Below are positions 1 to 8,397 of a stretch of DNA of 48,785 nt, piece after piece. Within the stretch, counting starts at the first letter, position 1, and the number at the start of each line of letters is the position of its first letter. Origin of the DNA: Desulfobacterales bacterium (GTDB lineage Bacteria; Desulfobacterota; Syntrophobacteria; B119-G9); NCBI GenBank assembly GCA_026983715.1, contig JALSTM010000182.1:1-48785 (forward strand). The letters are read 5' to 3'. The position numbers and the translations under genes were made by a program. The notes beneath the pieces are model-generated. The model was given only the letters and a program-made list of their open reading frames with translations. It made no database searches and had not been told where the DNA came from.

Positions 1-43
1 CCTCGTCTTCCGCCTTGGTCTTCTTTTTAAACCACTTAATCAT
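1..43 (-). CDS. Start of a protein, possibly FtsY (cut by window edge)
   Basis: Only the first 14 codons lie in the window, reading MIKWFKKKTKAEDE. A GGAGG ribosome-binding site sits five bases before the ATG, so this is a real start. A short basic/amphipathic beginning of this kind (a few hydrophobic residues, then a Lys run, then acidic residues) is common at the N-terminus of the SRP receptor FtsY. The identification rests on that alone and is weak. It may be co-transcribed with the gene ending at 194. Confidence 0.4.
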   Translation of the reverse strand, partial: MIKWFKKKTKAEDE

Positions 44-193
44 TCTAGCCTCCAATTGTACATGTCCCGACACCCTCCGGGTCGTCTACCTGCATCGCAT
101 CTTAGGCGTCATTGCCCGCCGGACACAGCGTACTATAGTCCGCCGGGCACTTCCTTGCATCTGCAGCCCAGGTAAACGATCACGGATCCAGGA

Positions 194-1183
194 TTATCTC
201 TTATTTTCAAGGTACTCTTCAACCAGTCTTCGACACTTATGAACACCTAATCTCCCTGAGGTCTGTTCAATTGATCTGATCTTTTCAAAAAGTGTTCGGC
301 AATCTTCCATATCCAATTTGGCAATCATTTTCAAGGTATTGATTTCATCCATCGTGTGCGGAAAGTCAAAATCGCCTTCAGGAATAAGTTCTTCTTTCTT
401 GATAAGTTTTACGTAAAGGATACTTCTTGCAGCTAAAAGGGCCTGTTTTTCATGGGGAAATTTACCCTTGAAAACGAAACCGAGCGTAAGCCTGTCACCA
501 GGGGATAAAACGAGCTTACCCCTGATTGACGACCTTACCACATCTCTCATGACATACAGTGGCTTTATAACGCTTCTCCCTCTCATCAATCGCACAAGGT
601 AAACAAAGAGGGCCATGTGGATGTAACCAGCTTCCACGTAAACTCTTACATCATCCGGTAGCGGTTTTATAACTTGTGATAACCTTTCCGCTCTCAACCT
701 GTCTCGGAGAACAATCCGGGCGGCATCGCTCCGGGCAAAGTCTATAACGGAATCGATCACCCGATAGAAGTTCCCTTTGACCGATTCTTTATAGAATCTT
801 ATTAGTGCCCCGGTGGCCTTTCTTTCCACTTCGTACACTTCTGCGAGGAGAGGATCGCTTGTCACCTGTTGCACAGTTTCTCCCTCGGCAAATTTCATCT
901 GGATTTTCAGTAGGCTCTCTAGGTACGGCTCGACCTGCAATATCGATTTTCCACGAAAGTACAAACCTTGAAGCAGCTCAATTAGGCGTTTACCGTATTC
1001 GTGGTATTCAATATCTGCAGACGCAAGGTATTGCGAAACGGGAATCTCTTTTTTCAAAACTTTTATGAAATCGGGGTTAAAGGGTTCTTCCAGGATGACA
1101 AGGTCTGCGTGAAGAATTTCATTCCGGGCAAGCAGAAGGGTCTCCGGTCGGTGTGTCGCAAAGGCTATAGTTATCATGGACAT
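194..1183 (-). CDS. Unrecognised protein, possible TraB/ChaN-like (TIKI) fold
   Basis: A 329-residue soluble protein with no signal peptide or membrane segment. I do not recognise its family. The N-terminus has an ATHRPE motif, followed about 20 residues later by a hydrophobic strand ending in an acidic pair (DLVILEEP). In the second half there is VYVEAGYIHM. An N-terminal His and Glu after strands plus a later G-x-x-H resembles the layout of the TraB/PrgY and EreA/ChaN superfamily, but this is a pattern-level guess. The start at 1183 has no strong ribosome-binding site, and the in-frame ATG two codons later is an alternative. It is divergent from the aldolase gene and upstream of the FtsY-like start. 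Confidence 0.6.
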   Translation of the reverse strand: MSMITIAFATHRPETLLLARNEILHADLVILEEPFNPDFIKVLKKEIPVSQYLASADIEYHEYGKRLIELLQGLYFRGKSILQVEPYLESLLKIQMKFAEGETVQQVTSDPLLAEVYEVERKATGALIRFYKESVKGNFYRVIDSVIDFARSDAARIVLRDRLRAERLSQVIKPLPDDVRVYVEAGYIHMALFVYLVRLMRGRSVIKPLYVMRDVVRSSIRGKLVLSPGDRLTLGFVFKGKFPHEKQALLAARSILYVKLIKKEELIPEGDFDFPHTMDEINTLKMIAKLDMEDCRTLFEKIRSIEQTSGRLGVHKCRRLVEEYLENKR

Positions 1184-1245
1184 AGTTTTAAGAGTAGTCT
1201 AAAAGTATTTCATATCAAATATCCCATCTAAGGAGGTTAAAAACC

Positions 1246-1878
1246 ATGTTAAGCATAAAGTCCATAAAAAAAGATATTATTGCAGTTTGCCGCCTGATGT
1301 ACGAAAAAGGTTACATAAGTGCAACTGATGGAAACGTAAGCGTGAGGTTCCAGAAACATGAGATGCTGATTACTGCCACCGGCACCCACAAGGGTCTCTT
1401 GAAAGAGGAAGATATAATCGTTACTGACCTGGAAGGAAACAGAATTTCAGGGCAGAAGAAACCGTCTTCCGAAATCATGATGCACTTAAAAGTTTACGAA
1501 AAATGCAAAGGGATAAGTGCCGTAATCCATGCTCATCCACCGATCTGCACAGCAATATCACTTACTAATAGTTCTATCCCTACAACCTTTACCCCAGAAG
1601 TATACATCTCCTTTGGAAGGAAGATACCCGTGGCACGTTATGCAACTCCGTCCACATCGGAAGTACCGGAAGCAATTTCTGAGTTTCTTCCCGATTTCAA
1701 GGCTTTACTGCTTGCACGTCACGGCACGCTGACAATGGGGAAAAACCTTTGGGACGCCTTTTATAGGCTGGAAAAGATGGAAAATGCAGCCCACGTGTTT
1801 CTCCTGGCAAAGCATCTTGGAGGTGCAGAACCCATTGCAGAGGAAAAGCTGAAATTGCTTGATCAATTATTCCACTAG
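1246..1878 (+). CDS. Class II aldolase/adducin family protein (fuculose-phosphate aldolase-like)
   Basis: A 210-residue cytosolic protein, normal length for bacterial L-fuculose-1-phosphate aldolase relatives. Visible family features are the N-terminal helix followed by TDGNVSVR, the substrate-phosphate region SSEIMMH with the catalytic-type Glu, the zinc ligands in HAHPP, and a third ligand in LLARHGT. Such enzymes cleave or form sugar phosphates through a zinc-stabilised enediolate; methylthioribulose-phosphate dehydratase and ribulose-phosphate epimerase belong to the same fold, so the exact substrate is open. The ATG is preceded by a perfect AAGGAGGT at 1230-1237. Its 3' end overlaps the convergent Hpt gene by 12 bases. 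Confidence 0.85.
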   Translation: MLSIKSIKKDIIAVCRLMYEKGYISATDGNVSVRFQKHEMLITATGTHKGLLKEEDIIVTDLEGNRISGQKKPSSEIMMHLKVYEKCKGISAVIHAHPPICTAISLTNSSIPTTFTPEVYISFGRKIPVARYATPSTSEVPEAISEFLPDFKALLLARHGTLTMGKNLWDAFYRLEKMENAAHVFLLAKHLGGAEPIAEEKLKLLDQLFH

Positions 1879-2196
1879 TTTTCTCTGTTCCTCAATTTCA
1901 GCAAGCAGGTGGGTAAGCCTTTTCAATAGATCTGGGATCGCTGAAATGTTGCCAAGTTTACAGGCTACTTCCATTTTATGTGAAATATCAGAAATTTCGG
2001 ACAATCCGATACTGCTTGCACCGCCTTTAATAAGGTGGCAGTGTTCGGCGGCTTCCAAGAGTGAGCCTTTACCCAGGGAAATGCGGATATTCTCAACAAC
2101 GGCAGGCGTATTTTCCAGAAATACGTCGAGAACTTCCAGGTACTCACTAACCTCAAATCCAAGATCATTAGCTATTTCTACGATTCCTGTTGCCAT
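1867..2196 (-). CDS. Single-domain histidine phosphotransfer (Hpt) protein
   Basis: A 109-residue all-helical protein consisting of one Hpt domain. The phospho-accepting His is H54 in HLIKGGASSIG, matching the HxxKGxxxxxG signature. Free-standing Hpt proteins relay phosphate between hybrid-kinase receivers and downstream response regulators. Possible partners in the window are the hybrid kinase at 9762-13013 and the orphan receivers, but nothing in the sequence assigns one. It is the last gene of the TatD-Maf-YggS run, 72 bases after yggS. An AAGGAG lies about 15 bases before the ATG, a rather long spacing. The 3' end overlaps the convergent aldolase gene. Confidence 0.85.
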   Translation of the reverse strand: MATGIVEIANDLGFEVSEYLEVLDVFLENTPAVVENIRISLGKGSLLEAAEHCHLIKGGASSIGLSEISDISHKMEVACKLGNISAIPDLLKRLTHLLAEIEEQRKLVE

Positions 2197-2268
2197 GATT
2201 CGGTTATTGTCACTCCTTGAAAAACTTCATAGAATTCCCAATGCACTCCGGTATACACAGGCTCAACT

Positions 2269-2982
2269 TCATGCTGGTCTCTTTCCGAAGATAGCAGTCC
2301 CTACTCTAATTATGGTTGCTCCTTCTTCTATTGCTACCTCAAAGTCGCCGCTCATCCCCATGGATAGATCTCGAAAGGTTAAGCTCGGAAATCTTTCCGC
2401 CATTTGATCTCTCAGTTCTCGAAGCCTCCTAAAGTAGGGTCTCGCTTGCTCAGGATCTTCAAAATAAGGGGGGAGCGTCATAAGTCCTCTGAATTCGAGG
2501 CTTGTATTTTTTGATATAAACTTCAGAAGTTCAGGCAAGTTCTCCGGAGAAATACCAGCTTTACTCTTCTCACCGGACACATTGACTTGAACCAGAACAG
2601 GTTGGATTTTTTTTATGCCTTCAGCCCGTTTTTGCAGTTCTGCAGCCAGTTTTATATTGTCCACCGTCTCCACCACGTCAAAAAGTCTAACAACGTACTT
2701 TGCCTTGTTTCTTTGAAGATGCCCTATGAAATGCCATTCCACAGGCTCGGTTATCGCTGATATCTTTTCTCTCGCTTCCTGGACGTAGTTTTCACCGAAT
2801 ACTCTTGCGCCAGACCGAATCGCGGCACGTATTCTTTCCAAGTCAACCGTTTTCGTCACAGCTACAAGGGTTACTTCATTCGGAGACCTGCCACATTTCT
2901 CGCACGCTTCTAATATGGCTCTCCGGACTTTTTCAATCCTCCGTGAAATTCGCTCCAGAACTTCTTCCCTTACCTCTGTCAT
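2269..2982 (-). CDS. yggS: YggS/PLPBP family pyridoxal-phosphate homeostasis protein
   Basis: A 237-residue alanine-racemase-fold protein of the usual YggS length. The PLP-binding Lys is in TLVAVTKTV. Other family marks are GENYVQEA, the WHFIGHLQRNKAK segment, VLVQVNVSGE, RGLMTLPP, the SMGMSGDFEVAI phosphate-binding region and the RVGTAIFG end. YggS proteins bind PLP without known enzymatic activity and buffer PLP and amino/keto acid pools. It lies 24 bases downstream of maf in an apparent TatD-Maf-YggS operon. The ATG start fits the conserved N-terminus. Confidence 0.95.
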   Translation of the reverse strand: MTEVREEVLERISRRIEKVRRAILEACEKCGRSPNEVTLVAVTKTVDLERIRAAIRSGARVFGENYVQEAREKISAITEPVEWHFIGHLQRNKAKYVVRLFDVVETVDNIKLAAELQKRAEGIKKIQPVLVQVNVSGEKSKAGISPENLPELLKFISKNTSLEFRGLMTLPPYFEDPEQARPYFRRLRELRDQMAERFPSLTFRDLSMGMSGDFEVAIEEGATIIRVGTAIFGKRPA

Positions 2983-3006
2983 AGCATCCTCTATGCTGTC
3001 GTTTGC

Positions 3007-3603
3007 TTAAGTCGGACACTGTACCTCAAAAGGCTTCGCCACATTCAGATCGATCAAGTGATCAATTACCTCTGCAAGGGGCAATCCGACAACATTGGTA
3101 TAAGACCCCCTGATCTCTTTAACCAGAAAGCTACCAATTCCTTGAATTCCATATGAACCTGCTTTATCCAGCGGCTCTCCAGTGGCTACATAACCGGTTA
3201 TTTCTCTTTCAGTCAAGATCTTAAATTTGACCTCGGTTTCAACGCATTCAACTATACTTTTGCCTTCCGTTTTCTTCACAAGACAAAAAGCACTTATGAC
3301 CCTATGCCTTCTGCCGCTCAGTTTCTTTAGCATTCGGACGGCATCACGGACATCTCGCGGCTTTCCGAGGATCTCCGAATTGATTACCACTATGGTATCA
3401 GCACTTAGAACCCATTTGTCAGGATACCTTTCGGAAATCTCCATAGCTTTTAACCGGGCACATTCGGAAACGAACTTGCTTGGTTGTTTTTCACTGACGG
3501 CGCTCTCTTCGATTTTACTCGGAATCACGGTGAAGCTAATTCCCACGTTTTTTAGCATTTCTATTCGCCTGGGGGAAGCAGAAGCCAAAATTAAATCAGT
3601 CAT
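3007..3603 (-). CDS. maf: Maf family nucleoside triphosphate pyrophosphatase
   Basis: A 198-residue cytosolic enzyme. It starts with the family signature LILASASPRRIEML and carries VLSADTIVVIN, LGKPRDVRDAVRML, LSGRRHRVISAFCLV and GSYGIQGIGS, in the expected order. Maf proteins hydrolyse dTTP/UTP or modified pyrimidine nucleotides to monophosphate and pyrophosphate, as house-cleaning enzymes or in septum control. Its ATG is three bases after the TatD stop, so the two are translationally coupled. Confidence 0.95.
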   Translation of the reverse strand: MTDLILASASPRRIEMLKNVGISFTVIPSKIEESAVSEKQPSKFVSECARLKAMEISERYPDKWVLSADTIVVINSEILGKPRDVRDAVRMLKKLSGRRHRVISAFCLVKKTEGKSIVECVETEVKFKILTEREITGYVATGEPLDKAGSYGIQGIGSFLVKEIRGSYTNVVGLPLAEVIDHLIDLNVAKPFEVQCPT

Positions 3604-3606
3604 TTT

Positions 3607-4386
3607 TCATAATCCTGTCAACCTAAATAACCTGACCGTGTTCTCCGTCAACCGCTCGCTTATCTCATCCAGAGGCATATTTCTCAATTCAGAAACCTTT
3701 TTTGCCGTAAACACCACGTAAGCCGGTTCATTCCTCTTGCCCCGGTAAGGGACAGGTGTTAAATAGGGTGCGTCTGTTTCCACCATGAGCCGTTCTAGGG
3801 GGCACTTCCGCACTACTTCCCTCTGTATCTCCGCATTCTTGTACGTAACCGTACCAGGTACAGAAATATAAAAACCTAGATCAAGGCACTTTTTTGCATA
3901 ATTCCAGTCCCCCGAAAAACAATGAATGACTCCTCCGACTTCTTGAGCAGATTCATCCTTTAGAATACGAATCACGTCGTCGTGGGCTTCCCTGTCATGA
4001 ATCACCAGAGGAAGCCTGCATTCCCTTGCCAGAGCAACTTGTTGTCTTAGACATGCTCGCTGTTTGTCTCTCGGAGCCCTGTCCCTGTAATAATCAAGGC
4101 CGGTTTCTCCCCAGGCAACTACCCTGGGGTCCATGGCAAGTTCTTTTAACCGAGACATTTCCTCGCCTGGTAGGTCGTGAGCACCATGAGGGTGACAGCC
4201 AACGGTTGAATAAATAAACGGGTACTTCCTGGCAATTTCTAGAGCCTTTTCCGAGGAGTCAAGACTTATGCCAACGGTGATCATGGCCACAACCCCCGAG
4301 TTCCTCGCTCTTTCTATCACCCCGTGTAGATCTTTTTGAAACTGCGGCATATCCAGGTGAGTATGACTATCAATAAGTCTCACCAT
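3607..4386 (-). CDS. tatD: TatD family metal-dependent hydrolase
   Basis: A 259-residue TIM-barrel metalloenzyme. Metal ligands are visible in order: DSHTHLD near the N-terminus, the GETGLDYY Glu, the VIHDREAH His, GVIHCFSGD, and the final Asp in VETDAPYLTPVP. TatD proteins act as 3'-5' DNA/RNA exonucleases and D-aminoacyl-tRNA deacylase-like hydrolases. It heads the minus-strand group TatD-Maf-YggS-Hpt and is divergent from fmdB, with the promoters presumably in the 118-base spacer 4387-4504. Confidence 0.95.
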   Translation of the reverse strand: MVRLIDSHTHLDMPQFQKDLHGVIERARNSGVVAMITVGISLDSSEKALEIARKYPFIYSTVGCHPHGAHDLPGEEMSRLKELAMDPRVVAWGETGLDYYRDRAPRDKQRACLRQQVALARECRLPLVIHDREAHDDVIRILKDESAQEVGGVIHCFSGDWNYAKKCLDLGFYISVPGTVTYKNAEIQREVVRKCPLERLMVETDAPYLTPVPYRGKRNEPAYVVFTAKKVSELRNMPLDEISERLTENTVRLFRLTGL

Positions 4387-4504
4387 CGCTTCCTTTCCTG
4401 TGAATATACAAATCTGAGCTCAATCTCCTCTTGCAATAATTGCATATCGTTATTAAATTGTTAAACGGTCAAAGTAAAGGATTTTATTACTAGCGAGGTG
4501 TGCT

Positions 4505-4753
4505 ATGCCCATTTATGAATATCGATGTCTCGGGTGCGGTCAAACATCAGAATTTTTGATCACCTCGAGGATTCAAAACAAGGACTTGGCATGTAAACAC
4601 TGTGGCAGCACAGATCTAGTCAAGATCATGTCTGCGGGTAATTATAAAATGAAACACGGTGGAGGAAACGGTAAAAGCAGTTCTCGGTGCAATAGAGAAC
4701 AACCATGTTGCGGAGCAAAGACTAGGTGTGAAACACCTCCCTGCAGAAGTTAA
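4505..4753 (+). CDS. FmdB family zinc-ribbon protein
   Basis: An 82-residue small protein beginning MPIYEYRCLGCG, the hallmark of FmdB-type putative regulatory proteins. Cysteines C8/C11 and C31/C34 form the zinc ribbon. The rest is a Gly/Ser/Lys-rich linker and a Cys-rich tail with four more cysteines. Family members occur widely in anaerobes and some were linked to formamidase/amidase regulation. The function here is unknown. A GAGGTG precedes the ATG. Confidence 0.9.
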   Translation: MPIYEYRCLGCGQTSEFLITSRIQNKDLACKHCGSTDLVKIMSAGNYKMKHGGGNGKSSSRCNREQPCCGAKTRCETPPCRS

Positions 4754-4979
4754 ACAACCCTAGTCTTTAAGGCGAAGGGCTTTACGACGGTTGTAAATTA
4801 GTTCCGGGGGCCGGTGAGATCTCGGTCGCCCCGGCGGTTCACTGTTCTGGCCAGGAGGCAGGCTTTGATGCTACATCCAGGATTTTTAAGCACATCAATC
4901 ACTGGATTCCCGCTTCCACGTGTATTACACGTCGCTTCGCCTGAAGGTGATTGGTTCAAGAAAACGGAAGAGAAGAAAG

Positions 4980-5915
4980 ATGGATAAAAAATGGGAACAT
5001 ATTTACGGTCCGGTGCCATCCAGGAGGCTTGGTCTGTCTTTGGGGATAGACCTGGTACCGTACAAAACCTGTAATTTTGATTGTATTTATTGCCAGCTTG
5101 GAAGAACGAAGGAGAAGACTGTTGAGAGAAAGGGTTATATCAGCGCTGGAACAATCCTGAAAAACCTTTTTCTTGCCCTGGAAACAGTAACCAAACCTGA
5201 TTTTTTAACTCTTGCCGGTTCCGGTGAACCCACTTTGAACTCAGAAATCGATATTATAATTAGCGAAATAAAAAAGAAAACTGATATACCAGTGGCCGTT
5301 TTAACAAACGGAAGCCTTTTGTCGGAGTTTGAAGTACGTAAGGCCTTGTTGAAGGCGGACGTGGTACTACCTTCCTTAGATGCTGGAGATGAAACCACAT
5401 TCATCAAAATAAATCGTCCCCATGAAAGTATTCACCTGGAGCAAATCATCGGTGGCATGACTGCATTCAGACAGGATTTTGAGGGTGCTATCTGGCTTGA
5501 GGTATTCTGTGTAGACGGTATTAATACTTCTGACAAACAGCTTCAAGGTTTAAAAGAAGCGATAGAGAGGATTCGACCCGATAAAATCCAGTTAAACACC
5601 GCAGTAAGACCCCCTGCGGAATCTTCGGTCCGGGCGGTAGACGATGAAACGCTGGGGAAAATCTGTGCCTTGTTGGGCAGCAAATGCGAGGTGATTGTTA
5701 AAAGGGACTTCCACATCGAGGGAAGAGATAGCATTATTGATCCTGATTCGATTATGGCAATTCTTTCACGACGCCCTTGCACCCTTTCAGACTTGACAGG
5801 TGCACTCAACACCAGTCCAAACCATATCTTGAAAACAATATCCGACTTGCTTGAAAAAGGTACCATCAGGTCCTACTTTCAGAACAGGGAATTGTTTTAC
5901 ACGAAGGCTAGCTGA
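4980..5915 (+). CDS. Radical SAM protein of the COG0731 type with C-terminal winged helix
   Basis: A 311-residue protein if the ATG at 4980 is used; the longer in-frame reading adds a basic stretch with no homology look. YGPVPSRRLG opens the domain, followed by the [4Fe-4S]/SAM motif CNFDCIYC (CxxxCxxC). LAGSGEPTLN is the GGE-like SAM motif, and VLTNGSLL and NRPHESI continue the barrel. The last 60 residues look like a small winged-helix domain (TLSDLTGALNTSPNHILKTI). COG0731 relatives are annotated as wyosine-synthase-like, but bacterial members are uncharacterised, so the substrate is unknown. Confidence 0.9.
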   Translation: MDKKWEHIYGPVPSRRLGLSLGIDLVPYKTCNFDCIYCQLGRTKEKTVERKGYISAGTILKNLFLALETVTKPDFLTLAGSGEPTLNSEIDIIISEIKKKTDIPVAVLTNGSLLSEFEVRKALLKADVVLPSLDAGDETTFIKINRPHESIHLEQIIGGMTAFRQDFEGAIWLEVFCVDGINTSDKQLQGLKEAIERIRPDKIQLNTAVRPPAESSVRAVDDETLGKICALLGSKCEVIVKRDFHIEGRDSIIDPDSIMAILSRRPCTLSDLTGALNTSPNHILKTISDLLEKGTIRSYFQNRELFYTKAS

Positions 5916-5965
5916 CCATTGCAGTGCGAAGGATGGGATCATTTGATAGATCAAGGAGGAAAAAA

Positions 5966-6247
5966 ATGGCAGTAAGCTATCCGAAATTTGGGGAGAAAGT
6001 TGTAGCGAAAGTTATCGACATGAAGGGTGATTGCACTATCGGAATGCAGAAAGGTGACGAGTTCGAACTCAGTATCCATAAATGTGGCGAATTCTGCGGA
6101 TATTTCTATCACAACATTTTTAATTGGATATCCTTACTGCAACTGGGTGGTAAATCTCCTTTTGGAGACGATCCGGACACCATAGTCTGGGAATGCCCAA
6201 ACGCTCAAAACAGGGTAAAAATTGAATTAAAACGCGTAAAAGAATAG
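5966..6247 (+). CDS. TIGR04076 family small protein
   Basis: A 93-residue protein. The start at 5966 is chosen because AAGGAGG lies at 5953-5959, and the upstream in-frame extension is unconserved-looking. It contains VIDMKGDCTIGMQKGDEFEL, a Cys pair in KCGEFCGYFYH, and CPNAQNRVKIEL near the end, which matches the TIGR04076 pattern (about 90 residues with conserved Cys and a GD motif). These occur in anaerobic bacteria, often beside redox genes; the function is unknown. It follows the radical SAM gene by 50 bases and may be co-transcribed. Confidence 0.8.
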   Translation: MAVSYPKFGEKVVAKVIDMKGDCTIGMQKGDEFELSIHKCGEFCGYFYHNIFNWISLLQLGGKSPFGDDPDTIVWECPNAQNRVKIELKRVKE

Positions 6248-6329
6248 TTGCAGGGCTTATTATGAGACGGATCCATCCTTCGCCTGCTTGTAAGCTCGAG
6301 TTCACACAGGAATTAATAGAGGGGAAAAA

Positions 6330-6989
6330 TTGAAAGACCCGATTGAGAAGGGAAAAACCGGTGATCAAAAAATCAAAGCTGTTATTTTTGACTGCGACGG
6401 TGTTTTGTTCGATTCAAGAGATGCAAACACACGTTTTTACAATAGCATTCTGGAACACTTTGGCAAGCCACCCTTAAAGGAAAGCCAAGTCGAATACGTT
6501 CACATGCATTCCTTGGCCGATTCCATCCGTTACCTGTTTCCCGGGGATAATATCGAGGATATATTAAAGTATTGTCGTAGTCTTGACTTTAAGGATTTCA
6601 ACAAGTATTTGAGGGTCCAGGAAGGTCTTATTGAATTTTTAAATTATCTTAGGCCACGATACAAAACAGCCATTGCGACGAATCGTACCGTTTCTATGGC
6701 TTTGGTGCTAGAAGAGTTTAATCTCCAGAATTATTTCGATCTCGTGGTAACCGCAGCAGACGTAAAAAGACCAAAACCACATCCGGAAACAATCGAAAAG
6801 ATACTTAACGCCTTTGCAATAAAACCTGAAGAAGCCGTTTTTATCGGCGATTCCGAGGTAGATAAGCAGCTTGCAGAAAATACGGGCGTTATTTTTATTT
6901 CTTACAAGAACCCTGATCTCGAGTGCCACTATCTGGTCAATAGTTTTGAAGAAGTTAGGCAAATACTAGAAGAGAACCTAAACAAATAG
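6330..6989 (+). CDS. HAD family hydrolase, phosphoglycolate-phosphatase-like
   Basis: A 219-residue HAD subfamily IA enzyme. Motif I is VIFDCDGVLFDS with the nucleophile and acid Asps. A four-helix cap follows, then motif II in AIATNRT, motif III Lys in RPKPHPE, and motif IV in VFIGDSEVDKQLA. It should dephosphorylate a small phosphorylated metabolite. The start is TTG at 6330 behind an AGAGGGG; a later start would sit only a few codons before motif I. Confidence 0.9.
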   Translation: MKDPIEKGKTGDQKIKAVIFDCDGVLFDSRDANTRFYNSILEHFGKPPLKESQVEYVHMHSLADSIRYLFPGDNIEDILKYCRSLDFKDFNKYLRVQEGLIEFLNYLRPRYKTAIATNRTVSMALVLEEFNLQNYFDLVVTAADVKRPKPHPETIEKILNAFAIKPEEAVFIGDSEVDKQLAENTGVIFISYKNPDLECHYLVNSFEEVRQILEENLNK

Positions 6990-7011
6990 GCCCCGGGAGC
7001 AACTATTCTCT

Positions 7012-7347
7012 ATGAAAAGGAAAACATCGCGGCCGGAAGAACTAGATTGGGCAAGAAAAACTCTTGGTCTGGGACGAAGAGCCACTCTGGAAGAGATTAA
7101 ATCAGCATATAGGGAAGCGTGCAAGAAATGGCATCCGGACTATAACCCTGACCATGATAAAAGTGATTTAACCAAGCATATGCAAGACATCAACAAAGCA
7201 TACCAGATTCTGATGGAATACATTGAGAATTACCGTTATCTCCTGGTGCCGGACGTTGAAGAGAACTTCGACCCCGAGTCCTGGTGGTGGGAAAAGTTCG
7301 GATCGGCTTTTGCCGGAAGCGTTAAAAGAAAGAAATCGAAGGACTAA
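7012..7347 (+). CDS. J-domain protein (DnaJ-like)
   Basis: A 111-residue protein made of one N-terminal J domain and a short tail. The domain shows [17 protein letters not shown] followed by KKWHPDYNPD, with the invariant HPD that stimulates Hsp70 ATPase. After about residue 70 there is no Gly/Phe region, zinc finger or client-binding domain. The tail is rich in Trp and acidic residues (PESWWWEKFG) and ends in Lys. It probably recruits DnaK to a specific partner. Confidence 0.85.
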   Translation: MKRKTSRPEELDWARKTLGLGRRATLEEIKSAYREACKKWHPDYNPDHDKSDLTKHMQDINKAYQILMEYIENYRYLLVPDVEENFDPESWWWEKFGSAFAGSVKRKKSKD

Positions 7348-7467
7348 AGAGAATGGCCGGACCACATTGGGCCGGTCACAATGAAGAGTGAAAGTCTCTC
7401 TGAAAGCCCATTTAGAGCCGGAAACAAAATAGCCTTTCACGCAATAGTTTTGCCGGAGGAACACCTC

Positions 7468-8214
7468 ATGGAGATCCTCCTTATAGCCTGCGTCCACGGG
7501 GATCCCCGTGGGAGGAAAAAACTTTTTGAACTTTTAGCCAAAGAAAAACCAACCCACGTATTTATAGAACTCAGCCCGTGGGGACTTTTCTTTAGAAAAA
7601 GGTATTCCCGGTTTTTGCTTTCCACGCTCAAAAAAAACCTACACCATGCTTCAGGCATTCTTAAAATTTCATACCAGAACACCCTCAAGCACCCGTCAAT
7701 CCAGTCGATAATTGTCAAGTTCTTGTTACCGTATGAATATCGAGCCGCCTGCGAATACGCCTCCCTTTACGGGGCAACTGTTTGTCTTCTCGATTCAACC
7801 CTTTTCAGCATTGAACACACCTCCAAGTGGTGGGAACTCATTGATACAAAAAATCTCACTTATCTACTCCAGCAGAACCACCCATCACTTTCCCGCCAAG
7901 TAACCTTTGAGTACATAATGGCCAGCCAGGCATGTTGCCAATCTCCAAAATTCCGGGGAGACAAGGCAATTCCCTCGCTTCCTGAAAATAAGGCAGATCT
8001 GAGGAGAGAAAAGTGGTTGCTTGAGCAATTGAAATTACATGTTGGAATCTACAATCCGAGAAAATGTGCCTACGTGGGTGGGTGGAGGCACTTCGTGCCA
8101 TCAAGCCCAGTTATCGAAAGCGTGGTTAGGACCAGAAACATCAAAAGTCAAATTGTTATCCTTTCTGATCCTCCCGAGTACATTCCGCCAGTGGTTGGCA
8201 GCCATTCAACATGA
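7468..8214 (+). CDS. Unrecognised protein with a possible TraB/ChaN-like core
   Basis: A 248-residue protein. The ATG at 7468 is preferred because GGAGGA lies at 7455-7460, while the in-frame ATG at 7381 has no such site. I do not recognise a family. The start LLIACVHGDPRG is followed by THVFIELSPWG, a His strand then a Glu strand, and near the C-terminus there is CAYVGGWRHF. This H...E...GxxH order resembles the EreA/ChaN/TraB superfamily. There are no clear membrane helices. The gene at 194-1183 has a similar pattern. Confidence 0.65.
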   Translation: MEILLIACVHGDPRGRKKLFELLAKEKPTHVFIELSPWGLFFRKRYSRFLLSTLKKNLHHASGILKISYQNTLKHPSIQSIIVKFLLPYEYRAACEYASLYGATVCLLDSTLFSIEHTSKWWELIDTKNLTYLLQQNHPSLSRQVTFEYIMASQACCQSPKFRGDKAIPSLPENKADLRREKWLLEQLKLHVGIYNPRKCAYVGGWRHFVPSSPVIESVVRTRNIKSQIVILSDPPEYIPPVVGSHST

Positions 8215-8265
8215 ACAACGGTCATGATTCCATCAACCGAAATCTACTGTGATTCTGATATCATG

Positions 8266-8300
8266 TAACCTTTCACATGTTAGATTAAAATAACCTTTCA
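8266..8300 (+). promoter_or_regulatory. Direct repeat upstream of sigma-54 promoter (possible activator sites)
   Basis: TAACCTTTCA occurs at 8266-8275 and again at 8291-8300, 25 bases apart. The first copy lies inside CATGT-N8-ACATG (8262-8280). They are about 45-75 bases before the predicted transcription start, a plausible though rather close place for an enhancer-binding regulator. The assignment is inferred. Confidence 0.4.
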
Positions 8301-8316
8301 GCAATATCCTGGTAAA

Positions 8317-8332
8317 TGGCTCGTATATTGCT
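8317..8332 (+). promoter_or_regulatory. Sigma-54 promoter of the receiver-PAS-HisKA gene
   Basis: The sequence TGGCTCGTATATTGCT has GG and GC exactly 10 bases apart and matches the -24/-12 consensus TGGCACG-N4-TTGCW with one change (A to T). Transcription would start near 8343, giving a leader of about 55 bases before the ATG at 8398. Confidence 0.65.
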
Positions 8333-8397
8333 TAACAAGATGATGCTGAGAGGAAAGTGTCTTCTCAGGACAAAAATTTTCTTTCCGAGGTAGAGGG

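Noticed and set aside
109-155. GC-rich inverted sequence (GCCCGCCGGA ... TCCGCCGGGC)
   Set aside because: Nine of ten pairs match, but it is a single imperfect case without a T-run between two minus-strand genes; too weak to list as a terminator.
1859-2407. 182-residue plus-strand frame
   Set aside because: It runs antisense to the Hpt and yggS genes, both of which have clear signatures.
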